DNA of 12,721 bases from Bacillota bacterium (GTDB taxonomy: Bacteria; Bacillota; Clostridia; Christensenellales; CAG-138): contig JAEXFV010000105.1 in the NCBI GenBank assembly GCA_023451115.1, forward strand, positions 1-12,721, given 5' to 3'. The translations under genes were made by a program, and so were the position numbers. Below the pieces are notes generated by a model that saw nothing but the letters and a program-made list of their open reading frames with translations, did not search any database and was not told the DNA's origin. Position 1 is the first letter of the stretch; each line of letters opens with the position of its first letter. Of this stretch, positions 1-7,598 are shown piece after piece.

Positions 1-174
1 AGCATAGCCATTGGGAACAACGTGCTCGCGGACGCCATTGAGAAACCTTCAACGCAAAAACGGGATGTATTCCTAATGGCATATTGCCTTAATCTCAGCG
101 ATGCGGAGATAGCGCGTCTGCTAAATATAATGGCCAGCACCGTCCGCTACCATCGGACAAGCTCACTCAAATAA
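1..174 (+). CDS. Sigma-70-like factor, C-terminal part (region 4 HTH), 5' end outside window
   Basis: Frame 1 is open from the window edge to TAA at 172-174 and gives 57 residues. The pattern KRDVFLMAYCLNLSDAEIAR followed by a short LLNIMASTVRYHRTSSL stretch matches sigma-70 region 4.2: a helix-turn-helix that reads the -35 box. Small factors of this type lie just upstream of a conjugative-transposon HTH gene and the integrase in Tn916/Tn1549-like elements, and the same order is seen here. The protein ends abruptly after TSSLK, where relatives usually carry a further helix. Reading through the TAA gives IKPQMGVPHGK before a second stop at 208-210, so the stop may be a nonsense mutation. The family call is from pattern recognition and the remnant status is inference. 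Confidence 0.72.
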   Translation, partial: SIAIGNNVLADAIEKPSTQKRDVFLMAYCLNLSDAEIARLLNIMASTVRYHRTSSLK

Positions 175-199
175 ATCAAACCACAAATGGGGGTTCCGC

Positions 200-404
200 A
201 TGGAAAATAACAACCTGCTTATTCCATATAACTTAATCGTATCCGCTAACCGGGGAGAGGTGAATGCGCTTCATTCCATCATAGCTTTCTATTCCGGCTA
301 TATAGCCACTCTCTCCACCCGCATCTGTCAAGCTGAGTTTGGCAATCGTTATTGATTTACCGATGGAAACCATGCGCTGCCGTCTGGAAATCAAGCTGAT
401 TACC
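200..404 (+). pseudogene. Conjugative-transposon HTH-domain protein, frameshifted and 3'-truncated
   Basis: The ATG at 200 follows a GGGGG Shine-Dalgarno six bases upstream. The frame gives MENNNLLIPYNLIVSANRGE, then about 30 residues ending QAEFGNRY, and stops at TGA 353-355. This matches the start of the small HTH proteins found next to the integrase in Tn916-like elements (IxxYxGYIxxLSTR..xEYGN). The rest of the family pattern continues in another frame: DLPMETMRCRLEIKLIT, corresponding to VDEDMRRRLETKLIT of relatives as I recall them. Dropping one T at about 353 restores a collinear reading with no gap, so a single-base insertion is likely. Similarity ends at KLIT (about 404), short of the usual C-terminus, and serine recombinase sequence starts in the original frame at the same place. 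Both the shift and the truncation argue for a dead gene. Confidence 0.7.
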
Positions 405-1690
405 AATTCTGGCAGGCTGCTGGCGAAAGTGAAAAAACGTCCATCCGTATTTGCACCCGCTTGGAGCAGATTGCCCAGGAGGGGCATTACCACGGCGGCA
501 CCGCCCCCTATGGGTACAAAAGCGTGTTCCTTGGCCGATTGAATAAACATGGTTCTCCTGTCAAAGACCTTCAGGCGGTCGATGAAGAAGCCCGCATCGT
601 AAAACGCATCTTCGATAAATACGTCAACAAGGGCATGGGGATGCATATCATAGGCAATTATCTGTACGATATAGGTATTTCCTGCCGCAGCGGAGGGGTA
701 TTTACCAACACCACCATTCGGCACATGCTGGGGCGCGTGACATATACAGGACGTATCAAATGCGGTGAAATGCTTTCTGAGATCATCCCCGAATTGCAGA
801 TTATTGACGAAATAACCTTTGCCCGTGCGCAGGAAATGGTCAAAGCCCGTTCCGCCGAATACAGCGAAACCCGAGCCATACCCCGGCATACCTTAGGCGG
901 GACGCTTCTTTCTGGCAACATCTATTGCGCCCATTGCGGCGGAAAACTGATTGCCACCACCAACCCCAAGAAGTACAAAAACGCCGATGGCACAACCACA
1001 GTGAGTCGTATTCATCGCTATGCCTGCTACAATAAAGTACGCCATCGCGCACTGTGTACCGGGCAGAGCGGTTATACCGCACGTAAAATTGATAAAGAAA
1101 TCGACCGCATCCTACGGGGCATTTTTGCAAAGATGAAAGACGCGCCTACAGAGCAACTTGTCAAAATACGCTGTGCCGCAAGAATAGCGGAAAGTGAGAC
1201 AATGCGGGAGCAGGCAAAAGCAGATATGGACGCAGCCAATTCCGAAATGAAGGAATTGCAGGATGAGGTTTTCAAAATTATCCGCGGCGAAAGCAATCTG
1301 CCACAAAGCGTATTGACGGAAATGCTCAAAGTAGCGGAAAAGAAGGTGTACACCACAGCCACCCGGTACCGCGAAGCCTGTGAGAGGGTTAAAAACGTGG
1401 ATATACTTTGCGAAGAAATGACCCGGCAGCTTGAACAGCTTCAAAGCTGGAGCGTTCTCTATGATAGCGCGGAATTGCCGGTAAAGAAGATGATCGCCAC
1501 ATCGCTCATCGAGCGGGTGACGGTTAGGAGCGACTATTATATGGACGTAAAGCTCAACATTTCCTATGAGCAATTCATCGGCGAAATACAAAAAAGGATT
1601 AGCATACTTCGCCTGAAAAACGGGGGAGGCAACACACTGACAGGGCGGATTTTGAATGCTTTTGAGCAAAAGAAAACCGCCAAATCTTAG
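404..1690 (+). pseudogene. Large serine recombinase lacking its N-terminal catalytic domain
   Basis: The frame is open to TAG at 1688-1690 and gives about 428 residues. It starts inside the family at FWQAAGESEKTSIR, the end of the resolvase domain. The Recombinase domain follows (GGTAPYGYK; EEARIVKRIFDKYV; TIRHMLGRVTYTGRI), then a zinc-ribbon region (CAHCGGKL, Cys codons at 926 and 935, with later cysteines in RYACYNK and ALCTGQ), a charged coiled-coil-like segment and a C-terminal tail. The roughly 130-140-residue domain with the nucleophilic serine is absent, so it should not recombine DNA. No ATG with a ribosome site exists near the start; the first possible codon is TTG at 461. Intact relatives excise and integrate conjugative elements and sit at an element end. 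The sequence joins the truncated HTH gene directly, suggesting a single deletion. A truncated DNA-binding product cannot be excluded. Confidence 0.83.
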
Positions 1691-1758
1691 AAGATTACGA
1701 CGCGCCCGCAGGCGCTAGCTTCCGGCGCGCCCCCCGCGGCAGAAGAACCTTGTGTAAG

Positions 1759-1785
1759 AAAAAAGCACACCGAAAGGTGTGCTTT
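1759..1785 (-). terminator. Rho-independent terminator of the tRNA-Ala gene
   Basis: The arms at 1762-1771 and 1776-1785 form a 10 bp stem (core GCACACC/GGTGTGC) with a GAAA/TTTC tetraloop. On the - strand the stem is followed by six T residues (1764 down to 1759). The hairpin starts at the tRNA CCA end with no spacer, so it is positioned to stop transcription directly after the tRNA. Confidence 0.85.
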
Positions 1786-1860
1786 GGTGGAGCATAGCGG
1801 ACTCGAACCGCTGACATCCACACTGCCAGTGTGGCACTCTACCAACTGAGCTAATGCCCC
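1785..1860 (-). tRNA. tRNA-Ala, anticodon GGC
   Basis: The reverse complement folds as a 76-nt cloverleaf. The acceptor stem pairs GGGGCAT with ATGCTCC, including one G-U pair, followed by discriminator A and an encoded CCA. A D-loop of the AGCTCAGTTGGTAGAG type and a T-arm containing GGTTCGAGTCC are present. The anticodon stem is CCACA/TGTGG with loop CTGGCAG, giving anticodon GGC, which reads GCC alanine codons. A promoter lies upstream at 1894-1922 and a terminator abuts the 3' end. The 3' end points toward the decayed recombinase 95 bp away. Confidence 0.95.
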
Positions 1861-1893
1861 ATATACTCGGCTTGTTTTCCGAACGCAAGTGTT

Positions 1894-1922
1894 ATTATAA
1901 ATGAATTGCGGATGTTTGTAAA
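1894..1922 (-). promoter_or_regulatory. Housekeeping sigma promoter of tRNA-Ala
   Basis: On the - strand, TTTACA (1922-1917) and a consensus TATAAT (1899-1894) are separated by exactly 17 bp. The predicted start near 1887 leaves a leader of about 26 nt before the tRNA. The sequence upstream of the -35 box (about 1923-1955) is rich in A/T runs, as in UP elements of strong stable-RNA promoters; that last point is inference. Confidence 0.85.
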
Positions 1923-2037
1923 GGAAAATTTGAGGAGTTTTAAAATTTTTTTCGGGAGGATTGCAGTAATACGTTAAAAACCGAGAGAAGATTTTGCGCC
2001 TGGGCGATTTTAGCAACGCTTTTGGATTGGATACAGT

Positions 2038-2064
2038 AAGGCGGCGATATCATATCGCCGCCTT
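2038..2064 (-). terminator. Strong inverted repeat after the DUF362 gene, probable terminator
   Basis: A perfect 12 bp stem (AAGGCGGCGATA and its complement) with a 3-nt loop lies 29 bp past the stop codon of the DUF362 gene on the - strand. Neither flank has a good T-run, so termination may be weak or factor-assisted. Bases 1923-2092 otherwise show no gene. Confidence 0.55.
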
Positions 2065-2092
2065 CTTGATGTTGTGGGGAAGAAACGCCCGT

Positions 2093-3187
2093 TTAACGGC
2101 TGGAATATTCCTCCAGCAATACTTTCATAATGGCCTCTGCGCTAGGTGGGCAGCCTTTTACCTGTTTGGCAGCACAGTCACAGCAACGGCCTATGCCAAC
2201 CCCATCAAAAGGCTGGCCGGCAAATTCCTGGCCGATGGCGATGGGGGACTGATAGGTGCAGCGGTGTTCCCGTTCCAGACGATATAATGCGTGAACCAGG
2301 TTGCCATAGCAGGCGGAGCAGGCGGAACGCTGCTCTACGTTGCGGGTGAGCCGCGCCACTAGCCCAGTGCGCGGGGGGAAAGCCGGGGCATCTTGTGGGG
2401 TGTTTACATTGATGAAGTCTTTGGGAGATAGCTCCATACTGCCTGCGCCATATTGCTGCGCCAAGGGGATATAAGCCACTTCATAAGGGTCAATCCCCAT
2501 GAGCTGGCAGCCATATGCATCCAATTGTACCATATCCTCGCCTAACAACATGCGGTTGGTTTGGATCGGGGTGCCGCCTTCTTCAAAGTTCAGGTCGCCG
2601 CAAATACTGTCTACGATGGTCAGTGCGGGTTTCAGTTTTGCCGCCAGAGCCGCAATGGGCTTATAAAGGCCCATTGAGTGAAACCGGCGTTTTTCACTGT
2701 CCGGCAGGCAACCCTTACAAATTTTCAGCGCACAAGTCATAGGCACCTGACAGTGCCCTTTGAGTACTGGCAGATTGATCAGGTAATCCGTATCCAGGGC
2801 TTTGACGCAGATGGACATGGGGCCGATGGCGGTATCCACTTTGCGAGTCTTATCCTGCTTTAAGTCATAAAAAGGGACGTTATATCGCTTGCACAGGGTA
2901 TCATAGCCGCACGCACGCACGCCGCGCTGGGTACTGTCACCGACCCAAGCCCCTTCCATAACAGCAATATTCCTGTGGCCATGATCCTGCAGATATTGGA
3001 TGATCCCTTCCAATATGCCGGTATGGGTAGTGGCGCCCTCATCGGGATGTTTCCCCACCACCAGGTTGGGCTTTAAGGCAATGCTGGCTCCTTGGGGGAT
3101 ACGGCTATGGATATTGGCGGTTTCCAGCAGCATTTGGGTCATGGATAAGGCGTCGCTACCGTATGCAACATAAATATTCCGATTCAT
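2093..3187 (-). CDS. DUF362-domain protein with cysteine-rich C-terminus
   Basis: It has 364 residues. The ATG at 3187 is preceded by AAAGGAG five bases away. Family features include an N-terminal KPNLV segment, the middle stretch DYLINLPVLKGH followed by CALKICKGCLP, and the later DGIG-like end. DUF362 proteins often carry 4Fe-4S ferredoxin modules, and their biochemical role is not established. No standard CxxCxxCxxxCP ferredoxin motif is visible. Instead the last 75 residues have seven cysteines: C290, C293, C310, C335, C336, C338 and C346, in CSACYGN, RCCDCA and KGCPPSA. This suggests binding of an Fe-S cluster or another metal, which is inference. No signal peptide or membrane segment is evident. 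It is the last gene of the - strand lepA group, 107 bp after the kinase; I see no convincing promoter in that gap, only a short TTGCC/GGCAA inverted repeat at 3266-3281. Confidence 0.82.
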   Translation of the reverse strand: MNRNIYVAYGSDALSMTQMLLETANIHSRIPQGASIALKPNLVVGKHPDEGATTHTGILEGIIQYLQDHGHRNIAVMEGAWVGDSTQRGVRACGYDTLCKRYNVPFYDLKQDKTRKVDTAIGPMSICVKALDTDYLINLPVLKGHCQVPMTCALKICKGCLPDSEKRRFHSMGLYKPIAALAAKLKPALTIVDSICGDLNFEEGGTPIQTNRMLLGEDMVQLDAYGCQLMGIDPYEVAYIPLAQQYGAGSMELSPKDFINVNTPQDAPAFPPRTGLVARLTRNVEQRSACSACYGNLVHALYRLEREHRCTYQSPIAIGQEFAGQPFDGVGIGRCCDCAAKQVKGCPPSAEAIMKVLLEEYSSR

Positions 3188-3294
3188 ATGATCTCCTTTC
3201 CCTGAAAGGGGTGAATTTTTTAAATTTCAGCATGAAGTCCGGGCTGTATACTACAGCGAGCTCCATTGCCTCTAAGGGCAACAGGATGATAATA

Positions 3295-4410
3295 TCACAG
3301 CAATAATACGCGCAGCACGTTGTCAATCAAAAGTGCCATATCATCGTGGCAGGTAGCTTTGATGTCTTCAAAAGTACAAGCGCCGCGCACAGCAGAAAAG
3401 ACTGCGGTAATTCCCTCTGGGTATACTGCCTCGACTCCCTTGCCAATGGCCCCACATAATGCAATGCAAGGGATATGGTGGCGCTGGGCCCTGCGGGAAA
3501 TGCCTACCGGGACCTTGCCATGGGCGCTTTGCCAGTCGATCCGTCCTTCACCGGTGAATACCATGTCCGCCTGGGCCAAAGCCTCGTCAAAGCCTGCTGC
3601 ATCCAGCAACAAATCAATCCCCGGTTTCAAGGAGCCTTTCAGGAAGGCAAACACTCCAGCGCCCAATCCTCCAGCGGCGCCAGAGCCGGGAACCTGGGAA
3701 ACTTCCACGTGCAAATCCCGCTGCAATACGCTGGCAAGGTTCTGTAAGCCGGCGTCTAATATAGGCAAGGTTTCATCCGTAGCGCCTTTTTGCATGCCAA
3801 AGGTATAGGTAGCCCCGCTGGGACCGTAAAGAGGGTTATCCACATCACAGGCCGCGGTGACGGTAAGCGCCGGCAGGGAAGTGGGGGGAACCACCTTGCA
3901 AATATTACTCATGTTTTCTGCATAGGGGTTAACTGCATTCCCCTGAGCGTCAAAAAACGCATAGCCCAATGCGGCTGCCATGCCAATCCCACAGTCATTG
4001 GTAGCGCTGCCTCCCAGTCCCAGGATTGCCTGCTTCGCACCGTGTTGGGCGGCATGAAGCAAAAGCTGGCCAACGCCATAAGTGGTTGCATGCATGGGAT
4101 CTAAACGGCCATGTGCCAGGGGAAGCCCTGCGCAGGCAGCCATCTCAATTACCGCTGTGCCGTTGGGTAACCGGCCGTAGGCGGCTTCCAATGGTTCTCC
4201 AAACGGGCCGCTGACGGTTGCAATGACCTGCTCGCCGCCGCAGATACGCAAAAAGGCGTCCACCATCCCTTCGCCGCCATCCGCCATGGGAAAGGAGCGA
4301 ACTTGGGCGTCGGGAATATGTCGGAGGATAGCAGCTTCCCAAATGCTGCAAATCTCTTGAGCAGACATTGTTCCTTTAAAGGAATCGGGAGCTAAAAGAA
4401 AACGCTTCAT
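3295..4410 (-). CDS. glxK: Glycerate 2-kinase (GlxK/GarK family)
   Basis: It has 371 residues, the usual family length. It phosphorylates D-glycerate with ATP, giving 2-phosphoglycerate that enters lower glycolysis. Recognisable motifs include APDSFKGTMSA (residues 7-17), MADGGEGM, GLGGSATNDCGIGMAAALG, GSGAAGGLGAG and VFTGEGRID. The start at 4410 is chosen because MKRFLLAPDSFKG is the normal N-terminus, GAGGA lies seven bases upstream, and its ATG overlaps the hemW TGA as ATGA, indicating translational coupling. A longer reading from TTG at 4434 adds eight residues that fit nothing in the family. No glyoxylate, tartronate or sugar-acid genes are adjacent, so the source of glycerate is not shown. 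The enzyme class is well supported; the exact symbol (glxK or garK) is less certain. Confidence 0.9.
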   Translation of the reverse strand: MKRFLLAPDSFKGTMSAQEICSIWEAAILRHIPDAQVRSFPMADGGEGMVDAFLRICGGEQVIATVSGPFGEPLEAAYGRLPNGTAVIEMAACAGLPLAHGRLDPMHATTYGVGQLLLHAAQHGAKQAILGLGGSATNDCGIGMAAALGYAFFDAQGNAVNPYAENMSNICKVVPPTSLPALTVTAACDVDNPLYGPSGATYTFGMQKGATDETLPILDAGLQNLASVLQRDLHVEVSQVPGSGAAGGLGAGVFAFLKGSLKPGIDLLLDAAGFDEALAQADMVFTGEGRIDWQSAHGKVPVGISRRAQRHHIPCIALCGAIGKGVEAVYPEGITAVFSAVRGACTFEDIKATCHDDMALLIDNVLRVLLL

Positions 4411-5615
4411 AGAGGGGTCCTCGCTTTCATGCAATTATAGTCACGGCAATGTGCCGAGCGATCCTGCTCTTCCAGGAAATATAACAAGGCTGAATTTTGA
4501 AAGTCCATACCGGCAGGCGTTAAAAAAGCAGTATCATCATCAATGGCTAGCCATTTCTTCGCTTGAAGCGCTGGGATTGCCTGCGGATAAGCGGATGAAA
4601 AGGGGAGGCCAAATCTGCTTGCAAATGCCTGCAGGGAAAGCCCTTTTACCATCCGCAGACCCAGCATTACGGTTTCAAACATTTCCTCGCTCTGGGAAAC
4701 TGGGTTGAGGGCAGGCGCCTGTTCCACGCTTTTGCAATACGCATCTAAACCCGCGGGCCGTGCAAAGCGGCTCCATTGCCCCTGTACATGCCAGGCCGAA
4801 TGCGCTCCTGCGCCCATTCCCAAATAAGCCCCGTTTTGCCAATAGAGCATGTTATGCCGGCAGCAAAAGCCGGGACGGGAAAAGTTGGAAATTTCATAAC
4901 GCGCATATCCCGCCTCGCACAAAAACTGCATGCCTGCATCCTGCATATCGGCTACTGCATCCGGATCAGGGAGACTTTCCCGTCCTGCATTTACCGCATC
5001 ATATAACGGCGTGCCCTCCTCCAGGATCAGACTATAGGCAGAAATGTGCTCCGGCTTCAGGGCACAGACGAAAGCAAGCGTAGCCAGATAATCTGCTTGG
5101 GCCTGACCAGGTAAACCATGCATTACGTCTATATTCACGTTTTCAAAACCTGCCTTGCGGCAAAGGGCGTAGGTTTCTTCAAACTGTGCGCGGGTATGAA
5201 TACGCCCCAGGCGACGCAATAAGGTATCTTGCGCGCATTGTAAACCGATGGAGAGGCGGTTAACGCCTGCGACACGGTATTCCCTTAACTTCTCTAGGGT
5301 GACCGCCCCAGGGTTGCATTCCAAACTGATTTCAGCGTTTGGAGCAATGGAAAGGCGTGCCCTGATATGGGATAACAAATCGCTGATTGCGCCAATCGGC
5401 AATAAAGAGGGCGTACCGCCGCCAAAAAATATGCTGGAGAAGGCAGGGAGGCTGGCGCCCAGGGGAGAAGCCGGGCTTGTAGCGTAAAACTCCAGCTCTT
5501 TATGCAAAGCCTCCAAATAAGCGGGTATGCTGCGTTCTTCCCCTGCATAGGAAGGAAAATCGCAGTAACGGCATTTCCGCTTGCAAAAGGGAATATGAAC
5601 ATACAACCCGGCCAT
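4407..5615 (-). CDS. hemW: HemW, radical SAM heme chaperone
   Basis: It has 402 residues from the ATG at 5615, which has AAGGAG nine bases upstream. An earlier in-frame ATG at 5636 lacks a ribosome site and adds seven residues. The N-terminus VHIPFCKRKCRYCDF carries the radical SAM CxxxCxxC motif (C11, C15, C18). FFGGGTPS (63-70) is the SAM-binding glycine motif, and RHNMLYW is the HNxxYW signature. The residue two after the third cysteine is Phe, not the fourth Cys of true HemN, so this is HemW and not coproporphyrinogen dehydrogenase. HemW binds heme and delivers it to cytosolic or membrane targets. The gene lies 59 bp after lepA, a common Firmicute arrangement, and overlaps the kinase by 4 bp. 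Confidence 0.93.
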   Translation of the reverse strand: MAGLYVHIPFCKRKCRYCDFPSYAGEERSIPAYLEALHKELEFYATSPASPLGASLPAFSSIFFGGGTPSLLPIGAISDLLSHIRARLSIAPNAEISLECNPGAVTLEKLREYRVAGVNRLSIGLQCAQDTLLRRLGRIHTRAQFEETYALCRKAGFENVNIDVMHGLPGQAQADYLATLAFVCALKPEHISAYSLILEEGTPLYDAVNAGRESLPDPDAVADMQDAGMQFLCEAGYARYEISNFSRPGFCCRHNMLYWQNGAYLGMGAGAHSAWHVQGQWSRFARPAGLDAYCKSVEQAPALNPVSQSEEMFETVMLGLRMVKGLSLQAFASRFGLPFSSAYPQAIPALQAKKWLAIDDDTAFLTPAGMDFQNSALLYFLEEQDRSAHCRDYNCMKARTPL

Positions 5616-5674
5616 ACCAACCCGCTCCTTATCCATCTAGGGAATGCTGGAATACAAAACCGAAAGACAATCCA

Positions 5675-7477
5675 TTAGTCGATGCGCAGCACGCTCATGA
5701 AAGCCTCACTGGGCACGGATACGGTGCCAATCTGCCGCATGCGCTTTTTGCCCTCTTTTTGTTTTTCCAATAGCTTCTTCTTGCGGGTAATATCGCCGCC
5801 ATAACATTTGGCCAATACGTCTTTGCGCAGCGCCTTTACGGTTTCCCTGGCAATGATTTTGCCGCCAATGGCAGCCTGGATGGGAATTTCAAACTGCTGG
5901 CGGGGGATGACGTCCTTGAGTTTTTCCGCAACCGCCCGGCCTTTATTGTATGCCTTATCCTTGTGAACAATGGTGGACAGGGCATCGCACATATCCCCGT
6001 TGAGCAGGAAATCCAGCTTTACCAAATCGGAGCGCATATACTCCTTCATTTCATAGTCAAAGGAAGCATAGCCACGGGAACGGGATTTGAGCTGGTCAAA
6101 GAAATCATAAATGATTTCATTCAGCGGCAGAACATAATGGATGTTCACCCGGGTTTCCTCAAGATATTTCATATCCACAAAGATGCCCCGTTTTTCCTGG
6201 CAAAGCTCCATAATGGTGCCTACATAATCCGAAGGGCTCATAATATGTGCGTCCACCATAGGCTCTTCCATAAATTCGATTTCCGTAGGGCCGGGCAAAT
6301 TGGAAGGATTGTCGATCACAATGGTTTGCCCGTTGGTGAGTTTCACATGGTAGATAACACTGGGGGCGGTGGTAACAAGGTCCAGGTCAAACTCCCGCTC
6401 CAGCCGTTCCTGAATGATTTCCATGTGCAAAAGGCCCAAAAAACCACAACGGAAGCCAAAGCCTAACGCCACGGAAGTTTCCGGCTCAAACGTCAGGGAT
6501 GCATCGTTTAACAGCAACTTATCCAAAGCATCCCGCAAGTCGTCATATTTGGCCCCGTCCGCAGGATAAATGCCGCAAAACACCATGGGGTTTGCCTGGT
6601 GATAGCCTGGCAATGGTTCCTTTGCCGGACAGGATGCGCTGGTGATGGTATCGCCCACTTTGGTTTCCGCTACGCTTTTAATGGAAGCGGCAATATAACC
6701 TACTTCGCCAGCCGTCAATTCTTCTACGGGTTTATGAGCAGGCGTAAATACGCCAACCTCTGTTACATCAAATTCATTGCCGGAACTCATCATGCGGATG
6801 CGCATGCCCGGCTTCACAGTACCCTCCACTACCCGAACATAACTTAACGCGCCTTTGTAGTTATCATAAAAACAGTCGAAAATCAGCGCTTGCAAAGGAT
6901 TTGCTGGTTCACCCTTGGGCGGCGGGATCAAATCGATCAGTTGGGTTAACACCTGTTCCACATTTTGGCCGGATTTGGCTGAAATCTGGGGCGCATCCTC
7001 AGCAGGCAAGCCGATGACATCCTCAATTTCTTTGATCACAAACTCGGGTTGCGCACTGGGCAGGTCGATCTTGTTGATTACCGGCATGATTTCCAGGCCG
7101 TTGTCCAATGCCAAATACACGTTGGCCAGCGTTTGCGCCTCAATTCCCTGGGTGGCGTCCACCACCAGCACGGCCCCTTCGCAAGCGGCCAACGCCCGGC
7201 TCACTTCATAAGTAAAGTCCACATGACCTGGTGTGTCGATTAAATTCAACATATACTGCTTGCCATCAGCATGCTGATAAAACATGCGCACAGCGGTAGC
7301 CTTGATGGTAATACCCCGCTCTCGCTCAATATCCATGGTATCCAGCAGCTGTTCTTCCATGTCCCGCTGAGATACGGTATCCGTTAGCTCCATCAACCGG
7401 TCTGCAAGGGTTGACTTGCCATGGTCAATATGCGCAATAATGCAAAAATTTCGAATTTGTTCTCTGGGGAATGCCAT
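5675..7477 (-). CDS. lepA: Elongation factor 4 (LepA), ribosomal back-translocase GTPase
   Basis: It has 600 residues, full length for LepA. GTPase motifs are in place: G1 AHIDHGKST (15-23), the RERGITIKA switch region (52-60), G3 DTPGH (81-85), G4 NKID (135-138) and a SAKSG G5. The LepA-specific C-terminus is present (GGDITRKKKLLEKQKEGKKR near the end). LepA acts on the ribosome, affecting stalled or mistranslocated complexes and translation initiation. AGGAGG lies five bases before the ATG at 7477. It heads a - strand group with hemW, and a sigma-A-like promoter lies at 7512-7540. Nothing unusual is seen in the protein. Confidence 0.97.
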   Translation of the reverse strand: MAFPREQIRNFCIIAHIDHGKSTLADRLMELTDTVSQRDMEEQLLDTMDIERERGITIKATAVRMFYQHADGKQYMLNLIDTPGHVDFTYEVSRALAACEGAVLVVDATQGIEAQTLANVYLALDNGLEIMPVINKIDLPSAQPEFVIKEIEDVIGLPAEDAPQISAKSGQNVEQVLTQLIDLIPPPKGEPANPLQALIFDCFYDNYKGALSYVRVVEGTVKPGMRIRMMSSGNEFDVTEVGVFTPAHKPVEELTAGEVGYIAASIKSVAETKVGDTITSASCPAKEPLPGYHQANPMVFCGIYPADGAKYDDLRDALDKLLLNDASLTFEPETSVALGFGFRCGFLGLLHMEIIQERLEREFDLDLVTTAPSVIYHVKLTNGQTIVIDNPSNLPGPTEIEFMEEPMVDAHIMSPSDYVGTIMELCQEKRGIFVDMKYLEETRVNIHYVLPLNEIIYDFFDQLKSRSRGYASFDYEMKEYMRSDLVKLDFLLNGDMCDALSTIVHKDKAYNKGRAVAEKLKDVIPRQQFEIPIQAAIGGKIIARETVKALRKDVLAKCYGGDITRKKKLLEKQKEGKKRMRQIGTVSVPSEAFMSVLRID

Positions 7478-7511
7478 GTGTTCCTCCTATATTGCGAAGT
7501 TCCGCACCATG

Positions 7512-7540
7512 ATGATACTAAATCAAAGAAGGAAAAGCAA
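7512..7540 (-). promoter_or_regulatory. Probable lepA promoter
   Basis: On the - strand, TTGCTT (7540-7535) and TATCAT (7517-7512) are 17 bp apart, and the -10 box matches five of six consensus bases. It lies about 35-60 bp upstream of the lepA ATG in the divergent region shared with the LUD gene. Confidence 0.55.
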
Positions 7541-7542
7541 TA

Positions 7543-7571
7543 TTTCTTTCCATTGAGGAGCGTGATACAAT
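7543..7571 (+). promoter_or_regulatory. Probable extended -10 promoter of the LUD gene
   Basis: TGATACAAT at 7563-7571 is an extended -10 (TGN plus TACAAT). The -35 region at the right distance (TTTCTT, 7543-7548) is poor. The start would fall near 7578, giving a short leader that contains the GGGGGCGGG ribosome site before ATG 7599. Confidence 0.45.
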
Positions 7572-7598
7572 AAGAAAAACAGGATAGGGGGCGGGTTT

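Noticed and set aside
233..889. Long - strand open frame opposite the HTH/recombinase remnants
   Set aside because: It shows no family motif and is antisense to a clearly recognisable recombinase reading.
1687..2016. Open frame on the - strand running through the tRNA gene
   Set aside because: Its middle part is the translated tRNA-Ala and terminator; tRNA gene, promoter and hairpin fully explain the sequence.
4410..4434. TTG start eight codons upstream in the glycerate kinase frame
   Set aside because: There is no ribosome site for it, the added residues fit nothing in the family, and the ATGA overlap with hemW gives a better start.
5963..6466. 167-codon open frame antisense to lepA
   Set aside because: It lies entirely within the well-conserved lepA gene and shows no protein family signal; a frame shadow.
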